Notes under the pieces: generated by a model
Told to the model about the DNA's origin: nothing
What the model saw: the letters and a program-made list of their open reading frames with translations, nothing else
Databases searched by the model: none
Program-made: the position numbers and the translations under genes
Source: Candidatus Moraniibacteriota bacterium
GTDB lineage: Bacteria; Patescibacteriota; Minisyncoccia; Moranbacterales; UBA2206
DNA length: 5,689 nt
Reading direction: 5' to 3'
NCBI GenBank assembly: GCA_023261605.1
Contig: JAHFOP010000057.1
Location: 1-5,689 of the forward strand
Part shown: in pieces, positions 1 through 4,314 of the stretch
Numbering within the stretch: position 1 is the stretch's first letter
Layout: each line of letters begins with the position of its first letter

Positions 1-422
1 TCGCAGAAAAATATCCAGAGAAAGTAAAAGCGCTAGCTCCGATATCCACCATCGTTTCAGGAAAGCTATGGAAACAAACACAGGATAAAAAAATGCTTGA
101 GGATTGGAAAAGAGAAGGCATTTGGACAAGAGAAGCAAAGGATCCTAAAAACGGCGCTAGGAAGGTTTTAAAGTGGACTTTCGCCAAAGACATAATGCAA
201 TATGATTTATTGAAAAATATAGACCAACTCACTATGCCGGTGTTGCTTATTGTCGGCGACAAAGATCCAACCGCCATAGTTTCTCATCAACAAATACTGT
301 TTGACAAACTTCCCGGGAGAAAAGAACTGCACATAATAAAAAATGCCGGACATGTATTCCACGAAAAGAATCATATCAATGAAATAGATGACATTCTATC
401 CAAATGGCTAAATAAAATATAG
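1..422 (+). CDS. alpha/beta hydrolase, C-terminal part (5' end outside window)
   Basis: The reading frame is open from the window edge (first full codon at 3) to a TAG at 420-422, giving about 139 residues. It begins with AEKYPEKVKALAPIS, the strand and helix that normally follow the nucleophile elbow of alpha/beta hydrolases, so the GxSxG serine should lie just upstream of the window. The catalytic acid is probably the second Asp of VGDKD (codons 255-266), and the catalytic His lies in NAGHVFHEK (His codon 351-353). The fold places both late in the chain, as here. The segment between them and the start (about 93-230) is a charged cap or lid region. The substrate cannot be told from this part; esterase, lipase or carboxylesterase-type hydrolysis in the cytoplasm is likely, since no secretion signal can be judged. 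An ATG at 93 is internal, not the true start. The acyltransferase gene follows 42 bp downstream without a visible terminator, so the two may be cotranscribed. Confidence 0.88.
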   Translation, partial: AEKYPEKVKALAPISTIVSGKLWKQTQDKKMLEDWKREGIWTREAKDPKNGARKVLKWTFAKDIMQYDLLKNIDQLTMPVLLIVGDKDPTAIVSHQQILFDKLPGRKELHIIKNAGHVFHEKNHINEIDDILSKWLNKI

Positions 423-464
423 TAATTTTACATACAAAACTTTTGCGCTAAATTTAATTTATCT

Positions 465-1205
465 ATGAAAGAATTTATAGCACCTCATAAAATAGAAGTA
501 GCGAATAGAAGCAAAGAAGAGAAAAGGATAGACTATCTCAATTTAACTGAAGGATACTTTTCGGGATCAAAAAAATTCGACACCCTATCAGAGGAAATCG
601 AAAGTGCTATCGAAACTACAGTAACAGACGAAAAGAACATTATGACTGAGATAAGCGAACCCGTAATTTTCATCTCAAATCATCCCAGATTAGACCTTTC
701 GCTTAGCATCCCCGCAGACAAGATACAAAATGTCAAAGGCGGAAATTCTTTTGGGTTTGATAGGTTTAATTATCCCCTCGTACGTCAATTAACATTAAAA
801 AAACTTTTGAAAAGACCCTTTCAAACAGTTTCATTGGATAACGGTTGGCGAGAAGCAATGGATGAGTGTTGGCATATAATAATAACCAGAGGCGCCAATA
901 ATAGATTCAATGAGATTATAGAGAAACACACTCCTGGAAATTCTATCGTTATATATCCTGAAGGAAAATCAACTGGAAAAGCTGAAATGCTTCCCTTTAA
1001 ATCAGGCTTTCTCCACATAGCAAGAGCTCTAAATTTTCAGAAAATAATACTTGGCGTTTCGTCTCCGATTCTATCTGTTGATGGAAATAATTCAATGAGC
1101 ATTATAGAGTCAATCGATATGCCGCCTTCCAATGTTGACTCCCAAAAATTCATTGAAAATTCTCACGAAAAAATATTATCTGAATTGAAAAGAACACACA
1201 AATAA
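465..1205 (+). CDS. PlsC-like 1-acyl-glycerol-3-phosphate acyltransferase family protein
   Basis: The 246-residue protein has the landmarks of the PlsC/LPLAT acyltransferase fold. VIFISNHPRLDLS (residues 67-79) corresponds to motif I. IYPEGKSTG...LPFKSGFLHIA (163-186) corresponds to motif III, the phosphate-binding FPEG loop, followed by the conserved PFKxG. A basic stretch with GFDRFNYPLVR (97-107) lies where motif II is expected. The length is normal for the family. Members move an acyl chain from acyl-ACP or acyl-CoA (some use other donors) to a lysophosphatidate or related acceptor at the inner face of the membrane. One oddity: the catalytic His73 and Asp77 are separated by three residues, where the family has four (NHX4D). 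This fits either a divergent subgroup with another acceptor or weakened catalysis. I see no hydrophobic N-terminal anchor; residues 1-60 are charged, so the protein is probably peripheral. The start at 465 is the first ATG, with no SD before it. The gene may share a transcript with the hydrolase upstream. Confidence 0.82.
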   Translation: MKEFIAPHKIEVANRSKEEKRIDYLNLTEGYFSGSKKFDTLSEEIESAIETTVTDEKNIMTEISEPVIFISNHPRLDLSLSIPADKIQNVKGGNSFGFDRFNYPLVRQLTLKKLLKRPFQTVSLDNGWREAMDECWHIIITRGANNRFNEIIEKHTPGNSIVIYPEGKSTGKAEMLPFKSGFLHIARALNFQKIILGVSSPILSVDGNNSMSIIESIDMPPSNVDSQKFIENSHEKILSELKRTHK

Positions 1206-1210
1206 AAGTA

Positions 1211-1238
1211 TTGCGGAATATTTACAATAAATTATAAT
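1211..1238 (+). promoter_or_regulatory. possible sigma70-type promoter downstream of the acyltransferase
   Basis: A perfect TATAAT lies at 1233-1238, with TTGCGG at 1211-1216 as a weak -35 (three of six bases) and a 16-bp spacer. It sits immediately after the acyltransferase stop and would start transcription near 1245, only about 65 nt before the terminator at 1288-1311. In AT-rich DNA a lone TATAAT can occur by chance, so the support is modest. Confidence 0.35.
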
Positions 1239-1244
1239 TGTACC

Positions 1245-1311
1245 AATAAGTTTCGAACTCTTTCCAGTTCGTAAAGATAGTGAATTTAAAGGTTTCTTAA
1301 AGCCTTTTTTT
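1245..1311 (+). ncRNA. possible short transcript with two hairpins (small RNA or attenuated leader)
   Basis: Between the TATAAT at 1233-1238 and the terminator ending at 1311 lies a noncoding stretch of about 67 nt. It contains a perfect 6-bp hairpin: CGAACT at 1254-1259, loop CTTTCC, AGTTCG at 1266-1271. The terminator hairpin itself follows. I recognise no known RNA family. The sequence AGTTCGTA recurs at 1437-1444 and CGAACT at 1390-1395, so this hairpin could in principle exchange arms with the large hairpin further down if both are on one transcript. The simpler explanation is that this is just the 3' untranslated region and terminator of the acyltransferase transcript. Confidence 0.22.
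1288..1311 (+). terminator. intrinsic terminator after the acyltransferase
   Basis: AAAGGTTT (1288-1295) pairs with AAGCCTTT (1300-1307), with one U-G wobble and a CTTA loop. The T-run starting inside the 3' arm extends to 1311. The stem is short and has only two G-C pairs, so it is moderate in strength. It lies 83 bp after the acyltransferase stop and would end that transcript or the possible short RNA. Confidence 0.65.
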
Positions 1312-1322
1312 GTTGGATGCCC

Positions 1323-1349
1323 TTGACTAGATTGGCGCTATATGATAAT
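1323..1349 (+). promoter_or_regulatory. likely promoter of the membrane-protein gene at 1487
   Basis: TTGACT (1323-1328) matches the -35 consensus at five of six bases, and GATAAT (1344-1349) matches the -10 at five of six. The 15-bp spacer is at the short end of what sigma70-type promoters use. It lies just after the terminator at 1288-1311. It would give a leader of about 130 nt containing the two hairpins at 1373-1389 and 1389-1443, then the SD. Confidence 0.5.
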
Positions 1350-1372
1350 CTCTTTTATTAGTTCTTTTCATA

Positions 1373-1389
1373 TGAGATAGACTGTCTCA
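1373..1389 (+). other. small hairpin in the leader of the 1487 gene
   Basis: TGAGAT (1373-1378) pairs with GTCTCA (1384-1389): five Watson-Crick pairs plus one U-G closing pair around an AGACT loop. It abuts the large hairpin, sharing base 1389 with it, so the two would stack or compete for that base. There is no T-run, so it is not a terminator. Confidence 0.4.
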
Positions 1390-1443
1390 CGAACTGATGA
1401 TTAAATAATTAAACTAGATTTGATTATTTTGTCGTTAGTTCGT
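1389..1443 (+). promoter_or_regulatory. long structured leader hairpin (55 nt)
   Basis: Pairing 1389 with 1443 inward to 1413 with 1419 gives 25 positions. Twenty are Watson-Crick, four are G-U and one is a U-U mismatch (1402/1430); the loop is CTAGA at 1414-1418. The outer seven pairs (ACGAACT with AGTTCGT) are perfect. All four non-Watson-Crick pairs are G-U when read as + strand RNA and would be A-C mismatches on the other strand, which argues for a folded RNA made in the direction of the 1487 gene. The hairpin ends 28 nt before the SD. No T-run follows, so it is not a terminator. It may affect mRNA stability, be an RNase site, or bind a regulator. I recognise no riboswitch class. Confidence 0.6.
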
Positions 1444-1471
1444 ATGGGTAGTTTTCCAATAATAATCTTCT

Positions 1472-1477
1472 AGGAGG
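1472..1477 (+). promoter_or_regulatory. strong Shine-Dalgarno for the 1487 gene
   Basis: A perfect AGGAGG lies nine bases before the ATG at 1487 and fixes that start. It is notable because none of the other complete starts in the window has a well-placed SD. Confidence 0.85.
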
Positions 1478-1486
1478 AATATAAGC

Positions 1487-2008
1487 ATGAAAAACTTCAG
1501 AAATCCATTTCACACACCCCTTCAACGTTTGGGCAGTAAATTAATGCCATTTGCTATTGCCCTTACCGGCATTCTTCTGATCGTTGGAGTCTGGTTTCTT
1601 TTTACTAAAGGCTTCAGCATGTTAGTCACTTATTTTGCTCTTATTGTGGCTCTGTTGCTCGGATTTTTTTACCAGCAACCTATATTCATCGGGACCATTA
1701 TTTTTTCCTTACTGATTATTAACATTGGCACCCAGACAGGCGCGCTCTTGCATATCTGGTTCACTTCTCCCAAGATAGATCAGACGGTTCAATTTTTCGT
1801 GCAATTAGGTTTTATAAAATCGGCGATAATTGTTTTTTTTATATTATCGACGATTGATATCCTCCTGTACCCCGTCAATTTTTTTCGTTTAAACATAACG
1901 AATACAAACAATGAACTGACGGGTACCCGGGACAAGAAACCGAAAAAAACACAGCCAACTACTAAAGAAGAACCGTCGATAGCATCGTGGGATGAGCCAC
2001 GAGAATAA
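1487..2008 (+). CDS. hypothetical multi-pass membrane protein
   Basis: I do not recognise the family of this 173-residue protein. The sequence shows a short basic N-terminus (about residues 1-18) and then three or four hydrophobic segments, near 20-40, 43-62, 65-92 (possibly interrupted) and 104-130. A hydrophilic tail (about 135-173) is rich in Lys, Thr, Glu and Pro. The basic patch around 149-155 suggests a cytoplasmic tail, and with the basic N-terminus this favours four membrane passes. I see no catalytic motif, Cys pair or charged residue buried in the membrane segments that would point to a transporter or enzyme. The start is secured by AGGAGG nine bases upstream. The gene seems to be a single-gene unit: it has its own promoter (1323-1349), a structured leader and a strong terminator (2015-2064). 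The best ribosome binding site in the window and the folded leader suggest well-expressed and possibly post-transcriptionally regulated synthesis. Confidence 0.8.
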   Translation: MKNFRNPFHTPLQRLGSKLMPFAIALTGILLIVGVWFLFTKGFSMLVTYFALIVALLLGFFYQQPIFIGTIIFSLLIINIGTQTGALLHIWFTSPKIDQTVQFFVQLGFIKSAIIVFFILSTIDILLYPVNFFRLNITNTNNELTGTRDKKPKKTQPTTKEEPSIASWDEPRE

Positions 2009-2014
2009 CACTAC

Positions 2015-2064
2015 AAAGTCCCCATGAGAGCTGAAAAAAGTCTGCTCACATAGGGACTTTTTTT
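2015..2064 (+). terminator. intrinsic terminator of the 1487 gene
   Basis: AAAGTCCC (2015-2022) pairs perfectly with GGGACTTT (2053-2060), and the T-run continues to 2064. Inside, TGAG (2025-2028) can pair with CTCA (2045-2048) to extend the arm above a small internal loop; an A-rich loop closes it. It begins six bases after the stop codon at 2006-2008. Confidence 0.85.
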
Positions 2065-2080
2065 ATTTTGTTAACTAAAT

Positions 2081-2185
2081 CTACCCCCGCATCAACTCCC
2101 CCGCCTCTTTCAGATAGAATTCAACATTTGGATAAGTCATACCGAGGTTTATTATTCGATAATCGGACCATTGTGTGAACATCAT
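2081..2185 (-). pseudogene. 34-codon minus-strand reading frame, probable remnant of a coding 3' end
   Basis: On the minus strand an ATG-ATG start (2185) leads through 34 codons to TAG at 2081-2083. The central peptide is TYPNVEFYLKEAGELMRG. The same peptide core, NVEFYLKE(A/T)G, is read in the corresponding frame from the second repeat copy at 4205-4246. There, two of the differences are synonymous (TTC/TTT and GAG/GAA), a pattern expected from sequence that once coded for protein. The length and the absence of an SD make an independent functional gene doubtful. More likely it is the leftover 3' end of a duplicated gene or of a mobile piece. A short translated peptide cannot be excluded. I do not recognise the parent protein. 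Confidence 0.3.
2090..2130. repeat. dispersed repeat, copy 1
   Basis: This 41-bp stretch matches 4205-4246. Both begin CATCAAC followed by a C-rich run, and both end in a 24-bp block, CTTTCAGATA then G (A in copy 2) then AATTCAACATTTG, with that single difference. The block runs 2107-2130 here. It lies inside the minus-strand reading frame 2081-2185. A hairpin with a T-run follows 55 bp downstream on the + strand, as also occurs, closer, at copy 2. Confidence 0.8.
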
Positions 2186-2219
2186 AAATTACGTGTTTAG
2201 ATGCGTAATTTTTTTGTTT
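2186..2219 (+). terminator. hairpin with T-tract upstream of the DHFR-like gene
   Basis: AAATTACG (2186-2193) pairs perfectly with CGTAATTT (2204-2211). Two wobbles and one more A-T pair (2194-2196 with 2201-2203) extend it to an 11-bp stem with a TTAG loop. A T-rich tail runs to 2219. It has intrinsic-terminator form on the + strand, although the 1487 gene already has a terminator at 2015-2064. It may be a back-up stop, a remnant of whatever gene once lay here, or an attenuator if transcription enters from upstream. Confidence 0.55.
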
Positions 2220-2264
2220 TGCAGATGTAATATAAAATACACAGCTTATTTTTAGTAAAATAAT

Positions 2265-2864
2265 ATGAGAAAAATCATTGCTCTAGAATTTATTACGCTC
2301 GACGGGATTATGCAGGCACCTGGTGGAACCGAGGAGGATATCTCTGGTGGTTTCAAATATGGCGGATGGACCGTGCCTTATTTTGATGACTTCGCAGGCA
2401 AGGTTATGGGTGAGCAGATGGCGGGATATTCTGATTTGCTTCTCGGCCGGACGACATATGAAATATTTGCAGGATACTGGCCGCACCATGCTAATGGTTG
2501 GCCCGGCATTAATGAAGTAAAAAAATATGTCGTATCCCATGATTCCTCAATAAAACTTGATTGGGAGAATTCAGTACTTCTTGATGGTGATGTCATCGAA
2601 AAAGTGAAGAAGCTCAAGGACGAGGATGGCCCGAACCTGCATGTTTATGGCAGTGGTAATTTATTGCAAACACTTTTCAAGAATGATTTAGTTGACGAGT
2701 TTTGGCTAAAAATCTTTCCAATAACGCTTGGGCAAGGAAAACGCTTGTTCGCCGGAGGCACAATTCCCGCAGCCTTCAAGTTGAAGGATAGCAAAGTTTC
2801 TCCCAGCGGAATCATCTTCGCTAATTATGAACGTGCAGACGAAGTGAAAACCGGATCGTTTTAA
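2265..2864 (+). CDS. dihydrofolate reductase family protein (RibD C-terminal domain, YyaP/YwjB-like)
   Basis: The 199-residue protein is a single RibD-C/DHFR-type domain of normal length. Visible landmarks are the first strand and turn with TLDG (residues 11-14), then DLLLGRTTYEIFAGYWP (57-73), the family's LGRxTYE signature that contacts the pyridine nucleotide. HVYGSGNLLQTLF (126-138) is the glycine-rich nucleotide loop, and DEFWLKIFPITLGQGKRLF (144-162) holds the conserved P-x-x-LGxGxxLF strand. The fold binds NADPH and reduces a pterin or pyrimidine-like substrate. For this stand-alone group the natural substrate is generally unknown, so the gene should not be called folA or ribD. It is cytoplasmic. 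There is no SD; TATAAAAT at 2231-2238 is a possible -10 without a convincing -35. The VOC gene starts 18 bp after the stop, so the two form a bicistron. By eye this gene is more GC-rich than the left-hand genes (29 of 60 bases at 2341-2400 against 22 of 60 at 721-780), which hints at separate acquisition. Confidence 0.9.
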   Translation: MRKIIALEFITLDGIMQAPGGTEEDISGGFKYGGWTVPYFDDFAGKVMGEQMAGYSDLLLGRTTYEIFAGYWPHHANGWPGINEVKKYVVSHDSSIKLDWENSVLLDGDVIEKVKKLKDEDGPNLHVYGSGNLLQTLFKNDLVDEFWLKIFPITLGQGKRLFAGGTIPAAFKLKDSKVSPSGIIFANYERADEVKTGSF

Positions 2865-2882
2865 TTCAATAACTATAAATAT

Positions 2883-3392
2883 ATGCAAATGCAAAAAATA
2901 ACCCCGTTTATTTGGTTTAGGGATGATGCGGAGGAAGCCGCTCGATTCTATGTTTCGGTTTTTACTAAGGCCGGTGAAAAAGCAGAGATTTCCGGTATCA
3001 GTTACTACTCCAGTGTGACGGAAAAAGTTTCTGGAAAACCAGCCGGGTCTGTAATGACAGTATCTTTCAACTTGGCTGGGCAAGAATTCACTGCTATTAA
3101 TGGCGGAGAGCCATTCAAGCTTTCTGAAGCTTTTTCCTTAGTCATAAATTGCAATACTCAAGAAGAAATTGATTATTATTGGGAAACATTGAAAGAAGGC
3201 GGGGATGAAAAAGCCCAAATATGCGGGTGGCTCAAAGATCGGTTTGGCTTGTCTTGGCAGATAGGGCCTGCATTTATAGGAAAAATGCTTCAAGATCAAG
3301 ACAAAAACAAGGTGGAAAGGGTGATGGCGGCAGTCTTGGAAATGAAAAAGATTGACATGGCAAAATTGCAAAACGCCTACAATGGGAATTAG
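2883..3392 (+). CDS. VOC family protein, PhnB-like (3-demethylubiquinone methyltransferase-like domain)
   Basis: The 169-residue protein carries the PhnB-like glyoxalase/VOC signature. ITPFIWFRDDAEEAARFYVSVF (residues 6-27) is the first beta-alpha unit. GSVMTVSFNLAGQEFTAINGG (55-75) forms the second strand pair. CGWLKDRFGLSWQIGP (114-129) is the family's hallmark C-terminal strand, and a long helix, NKVERVMAAVLEMKKIDMAKL (142-162), ends it. VOC proteins pair beta-alpha-beta-beta-beta modules around a metal or ligand pocket. Despite the domain name, PhnB-like members are not shown to methylate quinones, and the substrate is unknown. The canonical metal ligands are not evident, as is common in this subgroup. 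Start choice: ATG at 2883, with another two codons later at 2889; neither has an SD. It is probably cotranscribed with the reductase-like gene upstream. The TAG stop lies inside a perfect 8-bp inverted repeat (3372-3397). Confidence 0.9.
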   Translation: MQMQKITPFIWFRDDAEEAARFYVSVFTKAGEKAEISGISYYSSVTEKVSGKPAGSVMTVSFNLAGQEFTAINGGEPFKLSEAFSLVINCNTQEEIDYYWETLKEGGDEKAQICGWLKDRFGLSWQIGPAFIGKMLQDQDKNKVERVMAAVLEMKKIDMAKLQNAYNGN

Positions 3393-3397
3393 GCGTT
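3372..3397 (+). repeat. inverted repeat spanning the VOC gene stop codon
   Basis: AACGCCTA (3372-3379) and TAGGCGTT (3390-3397) are perfect inverted copies around a 10-nt loop. The stop codon TAG is the first three bases after the loop plus one (3390-3392). No T-run follows, so it is not an intrinsic terminator; the real one is at 3480-3511. It could protect the mRNA 3' end or slow ribosomes at termination. The half-sites resemble GTTRRRY-type integron cores only superficially. Confidence 0.6.
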
Positions 3398-3479
3398 ATC
3401 TGCTTCAAGCATTTGTTGAGTGAGATAAGTTGTATCTTATAAGCGCAGTTTGGACTTCTTCCAGACTTCGGAGCAGTTC

Positions 3480-3511
3480 AAAAAAGTACCGAATTAATTC
3501 TGTACTTTTTT
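3480..3511. terminator. bidirectional intrinsic terminator between convergent genes
   Basis: AAAAAAGTAC (3480-3489) pairs perfectly with GTACTTTTTT (3502-3511). Inside, after one C/T mismatch, GAA pairs with TTC around a TTAA loop. A-tract and T-tract flank the stem, so it has terminator form on both strands. It serves the reductase/VOC unit on the + strand and the DUF457-like gene on the minus strand, whose stop is at 3557-3559. Confidence 0.88.
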
Positions 3512-3556
3512 CATTTATCGAATACCACCTCAATTAACTTATCCAAAAATATGCAC

Positions 3557-4150
3557 CTACGACCTTAATAGCAAAAACGTGATTGATGCGATAGCGATGC
3601 CGGCAAAAATAACACCATTTAGAGTAAGCGCGCCTAGGCGCACCATGATTTCCCAAAGAGCCGTTCTTTTTTCTCCTTTCGTGTTCCAAAAATTTTTCCT
3701 TTTATCCAATTGTTCATTTTGTTGCGCCTCAGTAAGTTTATATATCTTCCCCTGAAGAATATACCAACTTTTTTTTGAAAATGGAAAAAACCATCGAATG
3801 CCAGTGGGATATTCTGTGGCAGAAAAGGAATCAGCCACAAAATGATTGGCGAAGAGTGCCAAAGAAAGAATTCCTAAATAAGGATTCCGGGTAAAAACAA
3901 TCAGACTGACACCAAAAAAGACTAGAGGGTAGTGCACGCTTCTGTGAGTAACAAGCGATAGTCTTTTCCTGAAAATAATATACGGGATGAAGTCTATATC
4001 TGGAAGAGCGGCGAGGACAAGTGCAAGCAAGTAGTAATAGGCGCTAAAATCGCGTCCGAATATAATTGATACTAAAACATATATTATTGTACCCAGCGAA
4101 AAATCTTGGAGCATACTGTTTTGTATTATATCTTCCAACTTAAAAAGCAT
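3557..4150 (-). CDS. DUF457/YdjM-like integral membrane protein (putative metal-dependent hydrolase)
   Basis: The 197-residue protein has the ordered motif set of the DUF457 (YbcI/YdjM) family. ALPDIDFIP (residues 48-56) has two Asp residues (51 and 53), THRSVHYPL (68-76) has His69 and His73, NHFVADSFS (102-110) has His103 and Asp107, and PTGIRWFFPFSKKSW (115-129) follows. The family is described as inner-membrane proteins with a likely metal-binding His/Asp set. A hydrolase role is predicted from those residues and not established, with phospholipid-type substrates as one idea. Hydrophobic segments lie near 19-31, 38-50, 74-88, 91-105 and 176-194. All motif residues appear intact and the length is normal. 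The start at 4150 has AGGA only two bases before it, too close to be a good SD; Met13 (MLQDFSLG) is an alternative start. The gene converges with the VOC gene and diverges from the deacetylase. Confidence 0.82.
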   Translation of the reverse strand: MLFKLEDIIQNSMLQDFSLGTIIYVLVSIIFGRDFSAYYYLLALVLAALPDIDFIPYIIFRKRLSLVTHRSVHYPLVFFGVSLIVFTRNPYLGILSLALFANHFVADSFSATEYPTGIRWFFPFSKKSWYILQGKIYKLTEAQQNEQLDKRKNFWNTKGEKRTALWEIMVRLGALTLNGVIFAGIAIASITFLLLRS

Positions 4151-4204
4151 ATTCCTAGTTTATCAAAAAATTACAATCGTGTCCCCCTTACAAAAATTGC
4201 CATA

Positions 4205-4246
4205 CATCAACCACCCCAGTTTCTTTCAGATAAAATTCAACATTTG
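4205..4246. repeat. dispersed repeat, copy 2
   Basis: This 42-bp stretch is the partner of 2090-2130: the CATCAAC start, a C-rich middle and the 24-bp block at 4223-4246 with one substitution. Read on the minus strand in the frame equivalent to copy 1, it gives RSNVEFYLKETGVV. It then departs because of a one-base insertion relative to copy 1, and it has no start codon, as a TAG lies in frame further upstream. It therefore looks like a more decayed copy. It occupies the intergenic space between the divergent DUF457-like and deacetylase genes and is followed two bases later by the hairpin at 4249-4275. Confidence 0.8.
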
Positions 4247-4248
4247 AT

Positions 4249-4287
4249 CTCAGCCGAGAATCAATCTCAGCTGAGTTCGTTTTTTTT
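4249..4287 (+). terminator. hairpin plus T8 tract upstream of the deacetylase gene
   Basis: CTCAGCCGAGA (4249-4259) pairs with TCTCAGCTGAG (4265-4275) around an ATCAA loop: 11 positions, ten Watson-Crick and one C/A mismatch. TTCG and then eight Ts (4280-4287) follow. On the minus strand the odd pair becomes G-U, so the fold is complete there, but that strand has no T-run. The terminator form is therefore on the + strand, only about 28 bp before the deacetylase start. No + strand gene lies between 3392 and this point, so it may stop stray readthrough or be a leftover of the repeat unit. Confidence 0.5.
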
Positions 4288-4299
4288 ATTCCCTATTTG

Positions 4300-4308
4300 T
4301 ATTATGAT
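4300..4308 (+). promoter_or_regulatory. possible -10 region giving a nearly leaderless deacetylase mRNA
   Basis: Overlapping TATTAT (4300-4305) and TATGAT (4303-4308) each match the -10 consensus at five of six bases or nearly so. Either would start transcription at about 4312-4315, that is, at or within a few bases of the ATG at 4315. TTCGTT at 4276-4281 is a weak -35 with an 18-bp spacer to the first. Confidence 0.35.
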
Positions 4309-4314
4309 TAAACT

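Noticed and set aside
1254..1271. tRNA T-arm-like sequence (GTTTCGAACTC) in the gap after the acyltransferase.
   Set aside because: No acceptor stem, anticodon arm or D-arm can be built around it.
2706..3083. 125-codon open frame on the minus strand across the DHFR-like and VOC genes.
   Set aside because: It lies antisense to two genes with clear family motifs, has no recognisable motif of its own, and spans their junction; it is a shadow frame.
3398..3479. Imperfect short repeats GACTTC and CAGTT, and a weak ATAAG/CTTAT stem before the bidirectional terminator.
   Set aside because: The stems are five pairs or fewer and the repeats five to six bases, which is expected by chance.
3370..3480. 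Integron attC-like site after the VOC gene (TAGGCGTT and AACGCCTA half-sites).
   Set aside because: The half-sites are in the wrong order for R''/R' core sites, no second pair of inner boxes was found, and no integrase or cassette array is visible.
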